From: JBCFAY01 sp038562375
Lineage (GTDB): Bacteria > Bacillota > Clostridia > Christensenellales > CAG-138
Direction: 5' to 3'
Assembly (NCBI GenBank): GCA_038562375.1
Contig: JBCFAY010000012.1
Location: 36,139 to 100,138, forward strand
DNA: 64,000 nucleotides
Shown here: positions 53,397-61,901 of the stretch, in pieces
Layout: every line of letters begins with the position of its first letter
Numbering within the stretch: position 1 is the first letter of the stretch
The notes under the pieces: generated by a model
Seen by the model: the letters and a program-made list of their open reading frames with translations, nothing else
What the model was told of the DNA's origin: nothing
Database searches by the model: none
Made by a program: the position numbers and the translations under genes

Positions 53397-53511
53397 TTAA
53401 TATATATTTTCACATTCTACTTTGTCAAGCTTTTTAATAAAAACTGCGGGATAAAAAAGGCAGGCAAAGGAAACCATAGTTTTACATGCAGAACGATGGG
53501 GGGTAATTGCT

Positions 53512-54285
53512 ATGCCTATCAACAAAGTGGAGATCTGTGGTGTAGATACGTCCAAACTCCCGGTCATGAACGCTAAGCAGAGCCGCGAGCTGCTCATGAA
53601 GGTCAAGACCGGCGACCCGCAATCGCGTGAAGAGTTTATCCGCGGCAACCTCAGGCTCGTTCTTAGCGTGATTCAGCGTTTCAGCAACCGCGGGGAGCAA
53701 ATGGACGATCTGTTTCAGGTCGGCTGCATCGGTTTGATCAAGGCGCTGGATAATTTCGATCTTTCGCACAACGTGCGCTTCTCGACCTATGCCGTACCTA
53801 TGATCATCGGCGAAGTGAGAAGATACCTCCGCGACAACAACGCGATCCGCGTCAGCAGGTCTTTGCGCGATACCGCGCACAAGGCTATGCAGGCGCGCGC
53901 AAAACTCATGGAGGAGAACTCGCGCGAGCCAAGCCTCGCCGAGGTCGCCAAGGAGCTTGAGATCCCGGAGGAAGACGTCGTGATGGCGCTCGACTCGATT
54001 CAGGATCCCATTTCGCTTTTTGAACCGATCTACCACGACGACGGCGACGCGATCTACGTGATGGACCAGGTCAGCGACGACAAGATCAACGACGGCATGT
54101 GGCTCGATACCATCGCCCTTTCCGAGGGGATGCACCGCCTGACCGAGCGCGAGAAGCACATCCTGATGCTGCGCTTTTTCGAGGGAAAAACGCAGATGGA
54201 GGTCGCAAACTCCATCGGCATCTCGCAGGCGCAGGTTTCGCGCCTTGAAAAAAGCGCGCTCAAGCACATGAAGAAATACGTGTGA
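53512..54285 (+). CDS. sigG: sporulation sigma factor SigG
   Basis: This 257-residue RNA polymerase sigma factor directs late forespore genes. The N-terminal NKVEICGVDTSKLPVM is a hallmark of sigma-G. Region 2 shows GNLRLVLSVIQRF and DLFQVGCIGLIKALDNFD, region 3 is intact, and region 4 has MEVANSIGISQAQVSRLEKSALK. GGGGGT precedes the ATG. It stands without its usual spoIIGA-sigE neighbours. This gene is the strongest evidence that the host forms endospores. Confidence 0.96.
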   Translation: MPINKVEICGVDTSKLPVMNAKQSRELLMKVKTGDPQSREEFIRGNLRLVLSVIQRFSNRGEQMDDLFQVGCIGLIKALDNFDLSHNVRFSTYAVPMIIGEVRRYLRDNNAIRVSRSLRDTAHKAMQARAKLMEENSREPSLAEVAKELEIPEEDVVMALDSIQDPISLFEPIYHDDGDAIYVMDQVSDDKINDGMWLDTIALSEGMHRLTEREKHILMLRFFEGKTQMEVANSIGISQAQVSRLEKSALKHMKKYV

Positions 54286-54579
54286 ATTGTAAGCGCGGCA
54301 ACGCCCGCCTGTGGTTTTGGATACCCCGTCCCACGCTTGTAGAATATGCGGACCCTACTGTAAGAAGAAAGCAATTTATAAAAACTGCAAACATCGGTAT
54401 AGGATAAACCTACGGTACAATATCCGTGGGTTTTTATCCGTCATCACGATAAAGGCAAGACACCGGCAACCCCGTCAAGATCAATCACGCCGACCTTCCG
54501 ATGGCCCGCGCCGTTTTGACAAATGTACCCCGACAATGTTTCATTGCATCCCACGGCCGGTTGTTTTAGAATTAAAGCC
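54286..54579. other. spacer between sigG and the acyltransferase gene
   Basis: About 290 bases with no recognised gene or strong terminator. An imperfect inverted repeat (AAACCTACGG ... CCGTGGGTTTTT at 54406-54436) is followed by T residues and could terminate sigG. Confidence 0.4.
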
Positions 54580-56655
54580 ATGAGACGCAAGACGAAAACC
54601 GATATCGTGTTTTTTGGCGGCGACGCCGCGATGCTTTCCCTCGCCCAGAAAGTCCTGGAGCGGATCCGCGATTTATTTCATTTGTTCATCTGTATGGTAC
54701 TTTCCGAGTACCTGCTCTTCAACATCGTCTTCGGCGGCGCGCTCTACCTGATGGGCCAGGTTTGGCTCGTCTTCTCGCGCCTGTACGGAAAGCGCTATAT
54801 CGCCGCGCTTCCCCCTTCCCTCAAGGCGCAGGGTGTGGGCATATTCATCGTCTCCGTGCTCTTGAACATCGCGCTTTTGATCGTCTATCCCTCTATTGCC
54901 AAGAGCACGAACTTCATCCTCCTGCTGCTGCTCGTTCTGCTCTCCTTCGTGCGCCAGTTCTCGGCGGCGTTCGTCGCAGGATGGAAACTCTCCTCCCGTA
55001 TCGTAAAAGCTGCGTTTTTGTTCGCCGTGCACGCTGCGTTCACGGCGGTGCTGCTGTTTTTGCTCTCCGGACATGTGGAGCACGCACAGCTGATCACCGT
55101 CGCATGGCTCCTTGGCGCGCTTTCAATATTATCTTCCCTCCTCGAATCGCTTTTGCCGCCGCCCTCGCCCGAACCGCCGGCGGAGGTTCCCGAGGGTACG
55201 CTGCTTGAGGCGACGTCCTACCGCATCTACAATCGCATGACCGCGAACGTGATGATCGCGCTGAACCTTTCGCTGCTCGCCTACGTCTGCTACCTCCGGT
55301 TCCAGCCGCTGCAGCCGCCGCTGCAGAGCTTTTTGTCGATGTGCGCGTGGATGATGTTCCTGGGCGGCTTCACCGCTCTCTGCTACGCGTTCCTCACAAG
55401 AAAGGTCGTCACGAAATACGATAAGCCGTCGCTGTTCGCGTTCGGGGGCGTACTCTGGACGCTTGCGACAGTCATCAGCTATAACCGCATTCTGGGCAGC
55501 GGGCCGCTTGAATCGATCCTCACCAACGCGCTCTGGGGCAGCGGCCTCGCTGCGATGCTCGCCATCATCATCAGCCTCGGACGGGACATCAAAGCCGTCG
55601 TGGAGCTCGGGCTCGCCCCCGCCGCAGCCAAGGCCTACGAACGCAACACAAGCGTGATGATCGAGTGGTCGCTCCTGCTCTCCACCATGCTTATGCTCGC
55701 GATGTTCACCGTATCGAGCTTCCTTGTAGACGGAAAGCTCGACCGCATGGACGCGATGCTCGGGATGCAGGACTTCATGCGCACGGTGATGATGCTGCTG
55801 CCGATGGCATTCGTGCTCGCGGCGCTTTTATACGCCTTGATGCAGCCGTTGGATCGCAACGTCGCCAACAAGATCAAGCTCTATGCAGAGCAGTTCAGCA
55901 AAGGCCTGCCGAATCCTTTGCTCAAGCGCAGCCTGCAAAAGCAGCTGCTGAATACGAGCAAGCGCGTCTCCTACCGCCTGCTGCGCATCTTTTTAAGGCC
56001 GTTTATGCCCTGCAAGGTCATAGGGCGGGAACTCGTCGACGTTTCGCGCGGGCCGGTGATATTCGTATGCAACCATCTCGAGGTCTATGGGCCGATGATC
56101 ACCAACCTGTACATGCCATTCTACTTCCGCCCCTGGATCATCTCGCAGATGCTCGATCCAAACGACGTGGAGGAGCATCTCAGGCCGGGCGTCAACCGCG
56201 TGTTCCGTTTTCTCTCCGAGAAAGCGCGGGCGCGGCTGTGCAGGCGGTTCGCGCCGCTGATGAAGCACATCATGGACGCGACCGATCCGATCCCCGTCTA
56301 TCGCCAAAGCGGCCGCGGCATCATCAAAACCATGCGCCTGAGCGTCGACGCGATGGAATCCGAGGACAACATCCTGCTTTTCCCCGAAAACTCCACCGCG
56401 GAGGGCGAGCCGGGCGTCTACCGCGAGAGCGGCGCTTCCGCGTTTTACACGGGTTTTTGCACGCTGGCGGAGATGTACTATAAGCGCACCGGAAAAGCCA
56501 CGGTGTTCTATCCGGTCTACGCGAACAAAAAGCGGCGCACGCTGACGTTCGGCCCGGGGCTCGCGTATGACCCGAACAACGAGCGAAACCTTGAAAAGCG
56601 GCGCATCGCCGAAACGCTGCACGAATGGATGAACGATCAGGGGGAAAACGCATGA
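54580..56655 (+). CDS. large membrane protein with C-terminal acyltransferase domain
   Basis: This ~691-residue protein has roughly ten membrane helices in its first 450 residues and then a PlsC-like glycerolipid acyltransferase domain (about 480-690). The catalytic HxxxxD region reads CNHLEVYGP, so the Asp expected four residues after His is replaced by Gly-Pro; the downstream FPENSTAEGEPGVYRESG resembles the FPEGTRS block. The substrate could be a lysolipid or a cell-envelope acyl acceptor; function is inferred. The start is uncertain (ATG 54580 lacks a good ribosome binding site). Its stop overlaps the start of the TtcA-like gene. Confidence 0.7.
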   Translation: MRRKTKTDIVFFGGDAAMLSLAQKVLERIRDLFHLFICMVLSEYLLFNIVFGGALYLMGQVWLVFSRLYGKRYIAALPPSLKAQGVGIFIVSVLLNIALLIVYPSIAKSTNFILLLLLVLLSFVRQFSAAFVAGWKLSSRIVKAAFLFAVHAAFTAVLLFLLSGHVEHAQLITVAWLLGALSILSSLLESLLPPPSPEPPAEVPEGTLLEATSYRIYNRMTANVMIALNLSLLAYVCYLRFQPLQPPLQSFLSMCAWMMFLGGFTALCYAFLTRKVVTKYDKPSLFAFGGVLWTLATVISYNRILGSGPLESILTNALWGSGLAAMLAIIISLGRDIKAVVELGLAPAAAKAYERNTSVMIEWSLLLSTMLMLAMFTVSSFLVDGKLDRMDAMLGMQDFMRTVMMLLPMAFVLAALLYALMQPLDRNVANKIKLYAEQFSKGLPNPLLKRSLQKQLLNTSKRVSYRLLRIFLRPFMPCKVIGRELVDVSRGPVIFVCNHLEVYGPMITNLYMPFYFRPWIISQMLDPNDVEEHLRPGVNRVFRFLSEKARARLCRRFAPLMKHIMDATDPIPVYRQSGRGIIKTMRLSVDAMESEDNILLFPENSTAEGEPGVYRESGASAFYTGFCTLAEMYYKRTGKATVFYPVYANKKRRTLTFGPGLAYDPNNERNLEKRRIAETLHEWMNDQGENA

Positions 56656-57461
56656 AGCGCATACTTGGAGCAATCCGCAGGGCGGACGAACGCTACGGGA
56701 TGATCAAGGATGGCGACCGCGTCTGCGTCGGCGTATCCGGCGGGAAAGACAGCCTTACTTTGATGTATGCGCTGAGCCTTTACCGGCGTTTTTCAAAGGC
56801 GCGCTTCTCCTTGCAAGCGGTGATGCTCGATCTCGGGCTTACCAACGAGGACACCTCCGCCGTCGAAGCGTTCGCGCGCTCGATCGACGTGCCGTTTGAG
56901 GTAAGAAAGACGCAGATCGGCGAGATCGTTTTCAACGTTCGAAAAGAGCCCAACCCCTGCTCTCTCTGCGCGACTCTAAGGCGCGGCGCGCTCAACAATG
57001 CGGCGCTTGAATACGGCTGCAGCAAAGTCGCGTTGGGGCATAATCGGGACGACGTGCTCGAAACCTTCCTCCTGAGCCTGTTCTTCGAGAGCCGCCTGAG
57101 CACGTTCGCGCCCGTGACCTACTTAAGCCGCAAAAAGATCACGCAGATACGGCCGATGGTGTTTTTGCCGGAAAAGCAGATCCTCTCCACCGCCAAAGCC
57201 TTAAAGCTGCCGGTCATGCCGGCCTGCTGCCCGGTGGCGAACAAGACAAAGAGAACTGAGATGAAACAGCTCCTCGAATCCTTTGCGAAGATCATGCCGG
57301 ACGCGCAGGAGCGTATGATCCGCGCCATTTCGGAGCCCGACCGCTATCGCCTTTGGGACGATCCGCGCCTGATGCGCGGGGACGAAATCGAGGAGGAAGC
57401 GCCCGGCCTTTGCATGGGCGCGGGCTGTGCGGCGATGCGGGAGAGCAGGGAAAAAGAATAA
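56652..57461 (+). CDS. TtcA/TilS-type ATP-pyrophosphatase, probable tRNA thiolation enzyme
   Basis: This 269-residue PP-loop protein activates a tRNA base with ATP. SGGKDS stands at 29-34, the CSLC pair near residue 105, the adenylate segment LGHNRDDVLETFLLSLFFESRL follows, and a further CCPV lies downstream. This pattern fits TtcA-like enzymes that thiolate tRNA cytidine 32 with an Fe-S cluster. ATGA overlaps the preceding gene. The C-terminus ends in CMGAGCAAM, adding two cysteines. Coupling to a membrane acyltransferase is odd and its meaning is unclear. Confidence 0.85.
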   Translation: MKRILGAIRRADERYGMIKDGDRVCVGVSGGKDSLTLMYALSLYRRFSKARFSLQAVMLDLGLTNEDTSAVEAFARSIDVPFEVRKTQIGEIVFNVRKEPNPCSLCATLRRGALNNAALEYGCSKVALGHNRDDVLETFLLSLFFESRLSTFAPVTYLSRKKITQIRPMVFLPEKQILSTAKALKLPVMPACCPVANKTKRTEMKQLLESFAKIMPDAQERMIRAISEPDRYRLWDDPRLMRGDEIEEEAPGLCMGAGCAAMRESREKE

Positions 57462-57545
57462 AAGTGTACCCAAAAACCGATCCGATCGAGGTCGGGAACG
57501 ACAAAAGCGGCGCTTTCTTTTGTAGACGGATCATGGCAATATGGA

Positions 57546-57574
57546 TTGTACACACAGGAAAATAATGGTATGAT
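57546..57574 (+). promoter_or_regulatory. promoter of the bacterioferritin gene
   Basis: TTGTAC (57546-57551) and TATGAT (57569-57574) with a 17-base spacer, 33 bases before the gene start. Confidence 0.7.
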
Positions 57575-57607
57575 AATGGCATCATCCGAATGAAGGGAGT
57601 ATCACAA

Positions 57608-58075
57608 ATGAAAGGCGATCCGAAACTGATTGAAACGTTGAATTCACTGCTCGCGGACGAGCTGACCGCAATCAACCAGTACGTCGTTCATGCGGAGATG
57701 TGCGGGAGTTGGGGCTACGGCAAGCTGCACCGCAGCTTTGAAAAACGGGCGATCGATGAAATGAAGCACGCGGAAAAGCTCATCGAGAGAATCCTTTTCC
57801 TCGAAGGCGTGCCTGTTGTAAGTGAGCTCAAGCATATACACATCGGCAGCGAGGTGCCCAAGCAGGTGGAAAACGACCGTGCCGCGGAAGAGGGCGCCAT
57901 CAAGGCGTACAACGAGGCCATCGTGCTGGCGGGCAAGCTGCTGGACTACGCCACGCGGGATGTGCTGATGCAGATCCTCAACGACGAGGATCGTCACATG
58001 GACGAGATCGAGGAGCTCCAGGATCAGATCAAGCAGATGACGCTCCCCATCTTCCTGACCACCCAGGTAGGATAA
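57608..58075 (+). CDS. bfr: bacterioferritin
   Basis: This 155-residue bacterioferritin forms a heme-containing iron store. The ferroxidase ligands are seen in LADELTAINQY, EKRAIDEMKHAEKLIERI, and LNDEDRHMDEIEE. The heme-ligand Met is expected in the DEMKHAEK helix. GAAGGGAG with a suitable gap supports ATG 57608; the in-frame ATG 57590 overlaps the ribosome binding site. With ftn at 17 kb the genome keeps two different iron-storage proteins. Confidence 0.93.
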   Translation: MKGDPKLIETLNSLLADELTAINQYVVHAEMCGSWGYGKLHRSFEKRAIDEMKHAEKLIERILFLEGVPVVSELKHIHIGSEVPKQVENDRAAEEGAIKAYNEAIVLAGKLLDYATRDVLMQILNDEDRHMDEIEELQDQIKQMTLPIFLTTQVG

Positions 58076-58105
58076 CCGGCTTCGGCTGTTGATCGGTTTC
58101 TTCAG

Positions 58106-58138
58106 GGCGCCCCTTCTTTACAAGGAGGGCGCCTTTTT
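58106..58138 (+). terminator. terminator after bfr
   Basis: GGCGCCCCTT and AAGGAGGGCGCC pair with one mismatch and are followed by TTTTT. Confidence 0.85.
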
Positions 58139-58213
58139 CAGTATGTCCTTCCGGGAAATCGATTGGCGCCGCGCATCCGCTGAATCACGCGGATATCTTT
58201 TGCGTTAAGGCGG

Positions 58214-58242
58214 TTGACGAATCCTGCAGAATATGATATTTT
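58214..58242 (+). promoter_or_regulatory. promoter of the SAM riboswitch/metK unit
   Basis: TTGACG (58214-58219) and TATTTT (58237-58242), 17-base spacer, just before the aptamer. The -10 is weak. Confidence 0.55.
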
Positions 58243-58263
58243 ATGAAGCACAACCGAATATGC

Positions 58264-58407
58264 GTTATCAAGAGTGGTTGAGGGACGGGCCCAATGAAAC
58301 CCGGCAACCTGCAGATTGTAAGGTGCCAATTCCCGCAGCGTAAATGCTGAGAGATGAGCCGCAGTATATGAAATAATCGAACCTCATCTTAGGATGAGGT
58401 TTTTTCG
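58264..58407 (+). ncRNA. SAM-I (S-box) riboswitch
   Basis: The leader has the S-box landmarks ATCAAGAGTGG, the GATGAAACCC-type core (AATGAAACCCGGCAACC), GGTGCCAATTCC, and GAGAGATGAG. The terminator ACCTCATCTTAGGATGAGGT followed by TTTTTT lies at 58381-58406. High S-adenosylmethionine should close the terminator and lower metK expression. Confidence 0.95.
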
Positions 58408-58462
58408 TCGGATCGGTTCAACCTAAAGCATAGCGGTTAGATCATTATTTTTGGAGGGTACG

Positions 58463-59665
58463 ATGTCACACCTGTACTTTACTTCCGAATCCGTCACGGA
58501 CGGACATCCCGATAAGGTCTGCGACCAGATCTCCGACGCGATACTCGACGCCATGCTCGAGCAGGACCCGAACGCCCGCGTCGCATGCGAGACCGCCGTC
58601 ACCACCGGCATGGTGCTCGTGATGGGCGAGGTGACCACGGATTGCTATGTGGATATCCCATCCATCGTGCGCGGCGTCGTGCTCGATATCGGCTACAACA
58701 GCGCGACGTTCGGGTTCGACGGCAACACCTGCGCGGTGCTCGTTGCGCTCGACGGGCAGTCTCCCGATATCGCCGCGGGCGTCGACCGCTCGCTCGAAGC
58801 GCGAAAGGGCGAAGCGACGGATGCTTTCACGACCGGTGCGGGCGATCAGGGCATGATGTTCGGCTACGCCTGCGACGAGACGCCCGAATTGATGCCTCTG
58901 CCCATCTCCCTCGCGCACGCGCTCACCCGGGCGCTTCGCGACGCGCGCGTTTCCGGCGCCGTTCCCTTCCTCAGGCCGGACGGCAAGAGCCAGGTCACCG
59001 TCGAATATGTGGACGGATGCCCCAATCGCGTGGATACGATCGTATTATCCGCACAGCACGCCGCAGACGTCTCGCAGGAAGAGATCGAGCGCGAGCTTAT
59101 CGATAAGGTAATACTCCCAACCGTCCCCAAGGAGCTGATCGACGGGCGCACGCGCTTTTTGATCAACCCCTCGGGCAGGTTCGTCATCGGCGGGCCGCAC
59201 GGGGATTCCGGGCTGACCGGGCGCAAGATCATCGTGGATACATACGGCGGCTATGCGCGGCACGGCGGCGGCTGCTTCTCGGGGAAAGACCCGACGAAGG
59301 TCGACCGGAGCGCGTCCTACGCGGCGCGTTATGTCGCCAAGAACATCGTGGCCGCGGGCCTTGCGCAGCGCTGCGAGGTGCAGCTTGCCTACGCCATCGG
59401 CGTGGCGAAACCCGTGTCTATCCGTGTGGACAGCTTCGGCACCGGCGTATTGGACGATGAAACCCTCTCCTCCTTCGTGGGCCAATGCCTCGACCTGAGG
59501 CCGGAGGCGATCATCTCCCTGCTCAAGCTAAGGCGCCCCATCTACCGGCAGACCGCGGCGTTCGGCCACTTCGGGCGCACGGACATCGAGCTTCCGTGGG
59601 AGAGCACCGCGCATGCGGCACAGTTTAAAGAGCTTGCCGACATGTGCCTGTGCAAGCAAGCATAG
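58463..59665 (+). CDS. metK: S-adenosylmethionine synthetase
   Basis: This 400-residue enzyme makes SAM from methionine and ATP. It shows the signatures FTSESVTDGHPDKVCDQISDAILD, GAGDQGMMFGYA, and GGCFSGKDPTKVDRSASYAARYVAKNIVAAG. GGAGGGTACG supports ATG 58463. It is controlled by the SAM riboswitch upstream and complements the methionine synthase encoded at 17-20 kb. Confidence 0.96.
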   Translation: MSHLYFTSESVTDGHPDKVCDQISDAILDAMLEQDPNARVACETAVTTGMVLVMGEVTTDCYVDIPSIVRGVVLDIGYNSATFGFDGNTCAVLVALDGQSPDIAAGVDRSLEARKGEATDAFTTGAGDQGMMFGYACDETPELMPLPISLAHALTRALRDARVSGAVPFLRPDGKSQVTVEYVDGCPNRVDTIVLSAQHAADVSQEEIERELIDKVILPTVPKELIDGRTRFLINPSGRFVIGGPHGDSGLTGRKIIVDTYGGYARHGGGCFSGKDPTKVDRSASYAARYVAKNIVAAGLAQRCEVQLAYAIGVAKPVSIRVDSFGTGVLDDETLSSFVGQCLDLRPEAIISLLKLRRPIYRQTAAFGHFGRTDIELPWESTAHAAQFKELADMCLCKQA

Positions 59666-59673
59666 AATCGTAA

Positions 59674-60312
59674 ATGGGTGATTCGATGGACGATACGGAA
59701 AAAAAGCATCCATCGGCAGAGCCGGGCTTCGGCGAAGACTGGGCGTTGATCCTGGTGAGCGCCAAAAGCCCGCTCCCGAAGGATTTCCCGGTGGAGCTGT
59801 GCATGCACTCGGCAGGCAAATGCGCCGACGCGCGCATCACGCTGCGCATGGAACAGATGTTCGAGGACGCGCGAAAGGACGGCGTTACGCTATTGATGCG
59901 CTCGGGCCACCGCTCCGTCGAGTACCAGGAGGAACTATACCTTAGGCGCATCCAGCGCGCGGTCCGCGAGGAAAACGTTCCCGAGGAACAGGCCGCCGAT
60001 TACGCCGCGACCATCGTTGCGCGGCCCGGAACGAGCGAACACCACACGGGGCTTGCGTTTGACTTGCTCACGCCGGAGTACGACATCCTCGACGAGGGCT
60101 TTGAAAACACCCCGGCGTTTTCGTGGCTGTGCGAAAACGCGCACCGCTACGGCTTCGTATTGCGTTACCCCAAGGATAAAACGCCCGTGACCGGGATCGT
60201 CTATGAACCTTGGCACTGGCGCTACGTCGGGATGAAAGCTGCGAAAGAAATGCGCCAAAGCGGGGAGTGCCTGGAGGAGTATCTGAAAAGAACTTCTAAA
60301 GAAGTGTTCTAA
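59674..60312 (+). CDS. M15-family (VanY-like) D-Ala-D-Ala carboxypeptidase
   Basis: This ~212-residue peptidase has the family zinc signature SEHHTGLAFD and the second site EPWHWRYVG, with the substrate segment RSGHRSVEYQEELY. Family members trim D-alanine from cell-wall peptides. Unusually, no signal peptide or membrane anchor is seen at the N-terminus, so the site of action is unclear. It starts eight bases after the metK stop; ATG 59686 with GGGTGA ahead is an alternative start. It may share the metK transcript. Confidence 0.83.
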   Translation: MGDSMDDTEKKHPSAEPGFGEDWALILVSAKSPLPKDFPVELCMHSAGKCADARITLRMEQMFEDARKDGVTLLMRSGHRSVEYQEELYLRRIQRAVREENVPEEQAADYAATIVARPGTSEHHTGLAFDLLTPEYDILDEGFENTPAFSWLCENAHRYGFVLRYPKDKTPVTGIVYEPWHWRYVGMKAAKEMRQSGECLEEYLKRTSKEVF

Positions 60313-60323
60313 GGTTGACAGGG

Positions 60324-60352
60324 TTGCAGTTTTCGGGGCCATTGGGTATACT
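60324..60352 (+). promoter_or_regulatory. sigma-A promoter of a possible small RNA
   Basis: TTGCAG (60324-60329) and TATACT (60347-60352) with a 17-base spacer; no coding gene follows on this strand. Confidence 0.6.
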
Positions 60353-60358
60353 GCGTAT

Positions 60359-60433
60359 AAAGAACCGGTACTTCTTGCCGTGTCGGATATAAGGGCCGGC
60401 TTGCACCTCCGCCATTTGGGCATGGTTTTTTGT
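60359..60433 (+). ncRNA. possible small RNA
   Basis: Behind the promoter at 60324-60352 a stretch of about 75 bases contains CCGG pairs (60365-60368 and 60396-60399) and ends in GCCAT-TTGGGC-ATGG followed by TTTTTT. No open frame is present. It does not match 6S, SRP or tmRNA as far as I can tell. Confidence 0.4.
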
Positions 60434-60474
60434 TTGGGTCGAATCTGGTACTTTATCTGGTTTTAATCTTAACC

Positions 60475-60514
60475 GAACGGGACTTCGGCGATCGCCGAAG
60501 CCCCGTTTTTTGAC
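60475..60514 (+). terminator. strong hairpin with T-run before the convergent TIM-barrel gene
   Basis: AACGGGACTTCGGCGA and TCGCCGAAGCCCCGTT form a near-perfect stem, followed by TTTTTG on the plus strand. It would stop plus-strand transcription before the opposing gene. Confidence 0.82.
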
Positions 60515-60538
60515 CTATGAGTCCGCATAGAATCCGGC

Positions 60539-61216
60539 TCAATCCTCCCACTGTCCCCGATATTTCTCCATCAATGCCCTGAACAGCGACGCCTGCGTCG
60601 GCGGCGTATAGGTCACCGCGTTCGCGCCCGCCTCGATCGTCTCGCGGATGCTCTCGTCCGTCGATCCGCCGGTCGCGATGATGGGCACATATGGGTACTG
60701 CTCCCTGATCCAGCTGACGATAGACGCCGTATTCTGCGCCCCGGACACGTTGAAGATGTCCGCTCCGGCGTTGAGCCTGCTCTCGAGATCGGTATGCCTC
60801 GACACCACCGTCACCACGATCGGGATATCGAGAGCGCGCTTAAGCTGCTCGATGGTCTCATTGGCCGTAGGAGCGTTGACGACCACGCCCATCGCGCCCT
60901 GGAATTCAGCGTCCCGCGCAAGGTTGATCACGCGTTTGCCGCTGGTCGTTCCTCCGCCGACGCCGCAGAACACCGGCACGTCCGCAACCGTCATGATCGC
61001 GTGGGTGATCGCGGGTTGCGGCGTAAAGGGATATACGGCAATGATCGCGTTTGCGTTGATGTTTTTGATGATCGCTACGTCCGTGGTATACGCGAGCGAT
61101 TTGATCAGCTTGCCGAATATGCGGATGCCCGTCGCCTCGTTGATGCTGTCCGGCACGCGAATCATATGCTTCCTTAAAATCCCCTCCAGTTCAGGAACAT
61201 AGCGCATATCTTTCAC
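60539..61216 (-). CDS. TIM-barrel protein of unassigned function
   Basis: This 225-residue protein looks like a phosphate-binding TIM barrel: repeats of beta-strand-Asp/Gly loops, including DVPVFCGVGGGTTSGKRV, VVSRHTDLESRLNAGADIFNVSGAQNTA, and the C-terminal IIATGGSTDESIRETIEAGANAVTYTPP, which resembles a phosphate cup. Relatives in Clostridia are annotated only as hydrolases. No signal peptide or operon partner is seen. I do not assign a reaction. Confidence 0.7.
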   Translation of the reverse strand: MKDMRYVPELEGILRKHMIRVPDSINEATGIRIFGKLIKSLAYTTDVAIIKNINANAIIAVYPFTPQPAITHAIMTVADVPVFCGVGGGTTSGKRVINLARDAEFQGAMGVVVNAPTANETIEQLKRALDIPIVVTVVSRHTDLESRLNAGADIFNVSGAQNTASIVSWIREQYPYVPIIATGGSTDESIRETIEAGANAVTYTPPTQASLFRALMEKYRGQWED

Positions 61217-61392
61217 TTGGCCTTTACCCCCTTTCTCCCGCCGGTTGAGACGGATATCCTGTTATATTCTCACCAAGGCGGGGCTTTTCCTTCCCAAAAA
61301 TTGCAACAAAGCTATGAACGATTTGGCCGGCCCCGCCCTAACGCGCGAATTTGACGGGCAAACCGCGCACCAATAAAAAAAAGCCCTCCCGA

Positions 61393-61420
61393 TTGACAGC
61401 ATTCGACATCGTGCTATACT
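61393..61420 (+). promoter_or_regulatory. promoter of the YegP-like gene
   Basis: TTGACA (61393-61398) and TATACT (61415-61420) with a 16-base spacer, 41 bases before the gene. Confidence 0.8.
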
Positions 61421-61461
61421 CAAGTTAAGGAAAATATATCCATTTTCAGGAGGGTTTTACG

Positions 61462-61833
61462 ATGGGAAAATTCGTTGTCAAACAGACGAACACCGGCTTT
61501 ACGTTCAACCTCAAAGCCGCGAACGGCGAAATCATCGCGGTAAGCGAAGTCTACAAAACCGAGGCCTCCTGTCTGAACGGGATTGAAAGCGTAAGGAAAA
61601 ACGCCCCCGACGCCCCGATCGAGGATCAGACGGTCGAAGGATTTTCCGCGCAAAAGCATCCCAAGTTTGAACTGTATATCGACAAGGCGAGCGAGTTCCG
61701 CTTCCGCCTGACCGCCACCAACGGCCAGAACATCGCCGCGAGCGAAGGGTATAAAGCCAAATCGTCCTGCCTCAACGGGATCGAGAGCGTAAAGAAAAAC
61801 GCCCCCGACGCCCCGATCGAACGCGCGGAATAA
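61462..61833 (+). CDS. YegP-like protein with two DUF1508 repeats
   Basis: This 123-residue protein consists of two DUF1508 repeats, about residues 4-50 and 66-113. Both end in the nearly identical SCLNGIESV(R/K)KNAPDAPIE. GGAGG seven bases ahead supports the ATG. The family (YegP) is small, cytosolic and of unknown molecular function. A strong promoter and its own terminator make it a single-gene unit. Confidence 0.88.
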   Translation: MGKFVVKQTNTGFTFNLKAANGEIIAVSEVYKTEASCLNGIESVRKNAPDAPIEDQTVEGFSAQKHPKFELYIDKASEFRFRLTATNGQNIAASEGYKAKSSCLNGIESVKKNAPDAPIERAE

Positions 61834-61861
61834 AAGCGTTCTTTGAATAGCGATATAAAAC

Positions 61862-61892
61862 ATCGAGGGGGCTTACGCCCCCTCGATATTTG
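61862..61892. terminator. bidirectional terminator between the YegP-like gene and ABC exporter
   Basis: ATCGAGGGGGC and GCCCCCTCGAT form an 11-bp stem around TTAC, with ATTTGT after it. Confidence 0.8.
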
Positions 61893-61901
61893 TCTAGCGA
61901 A

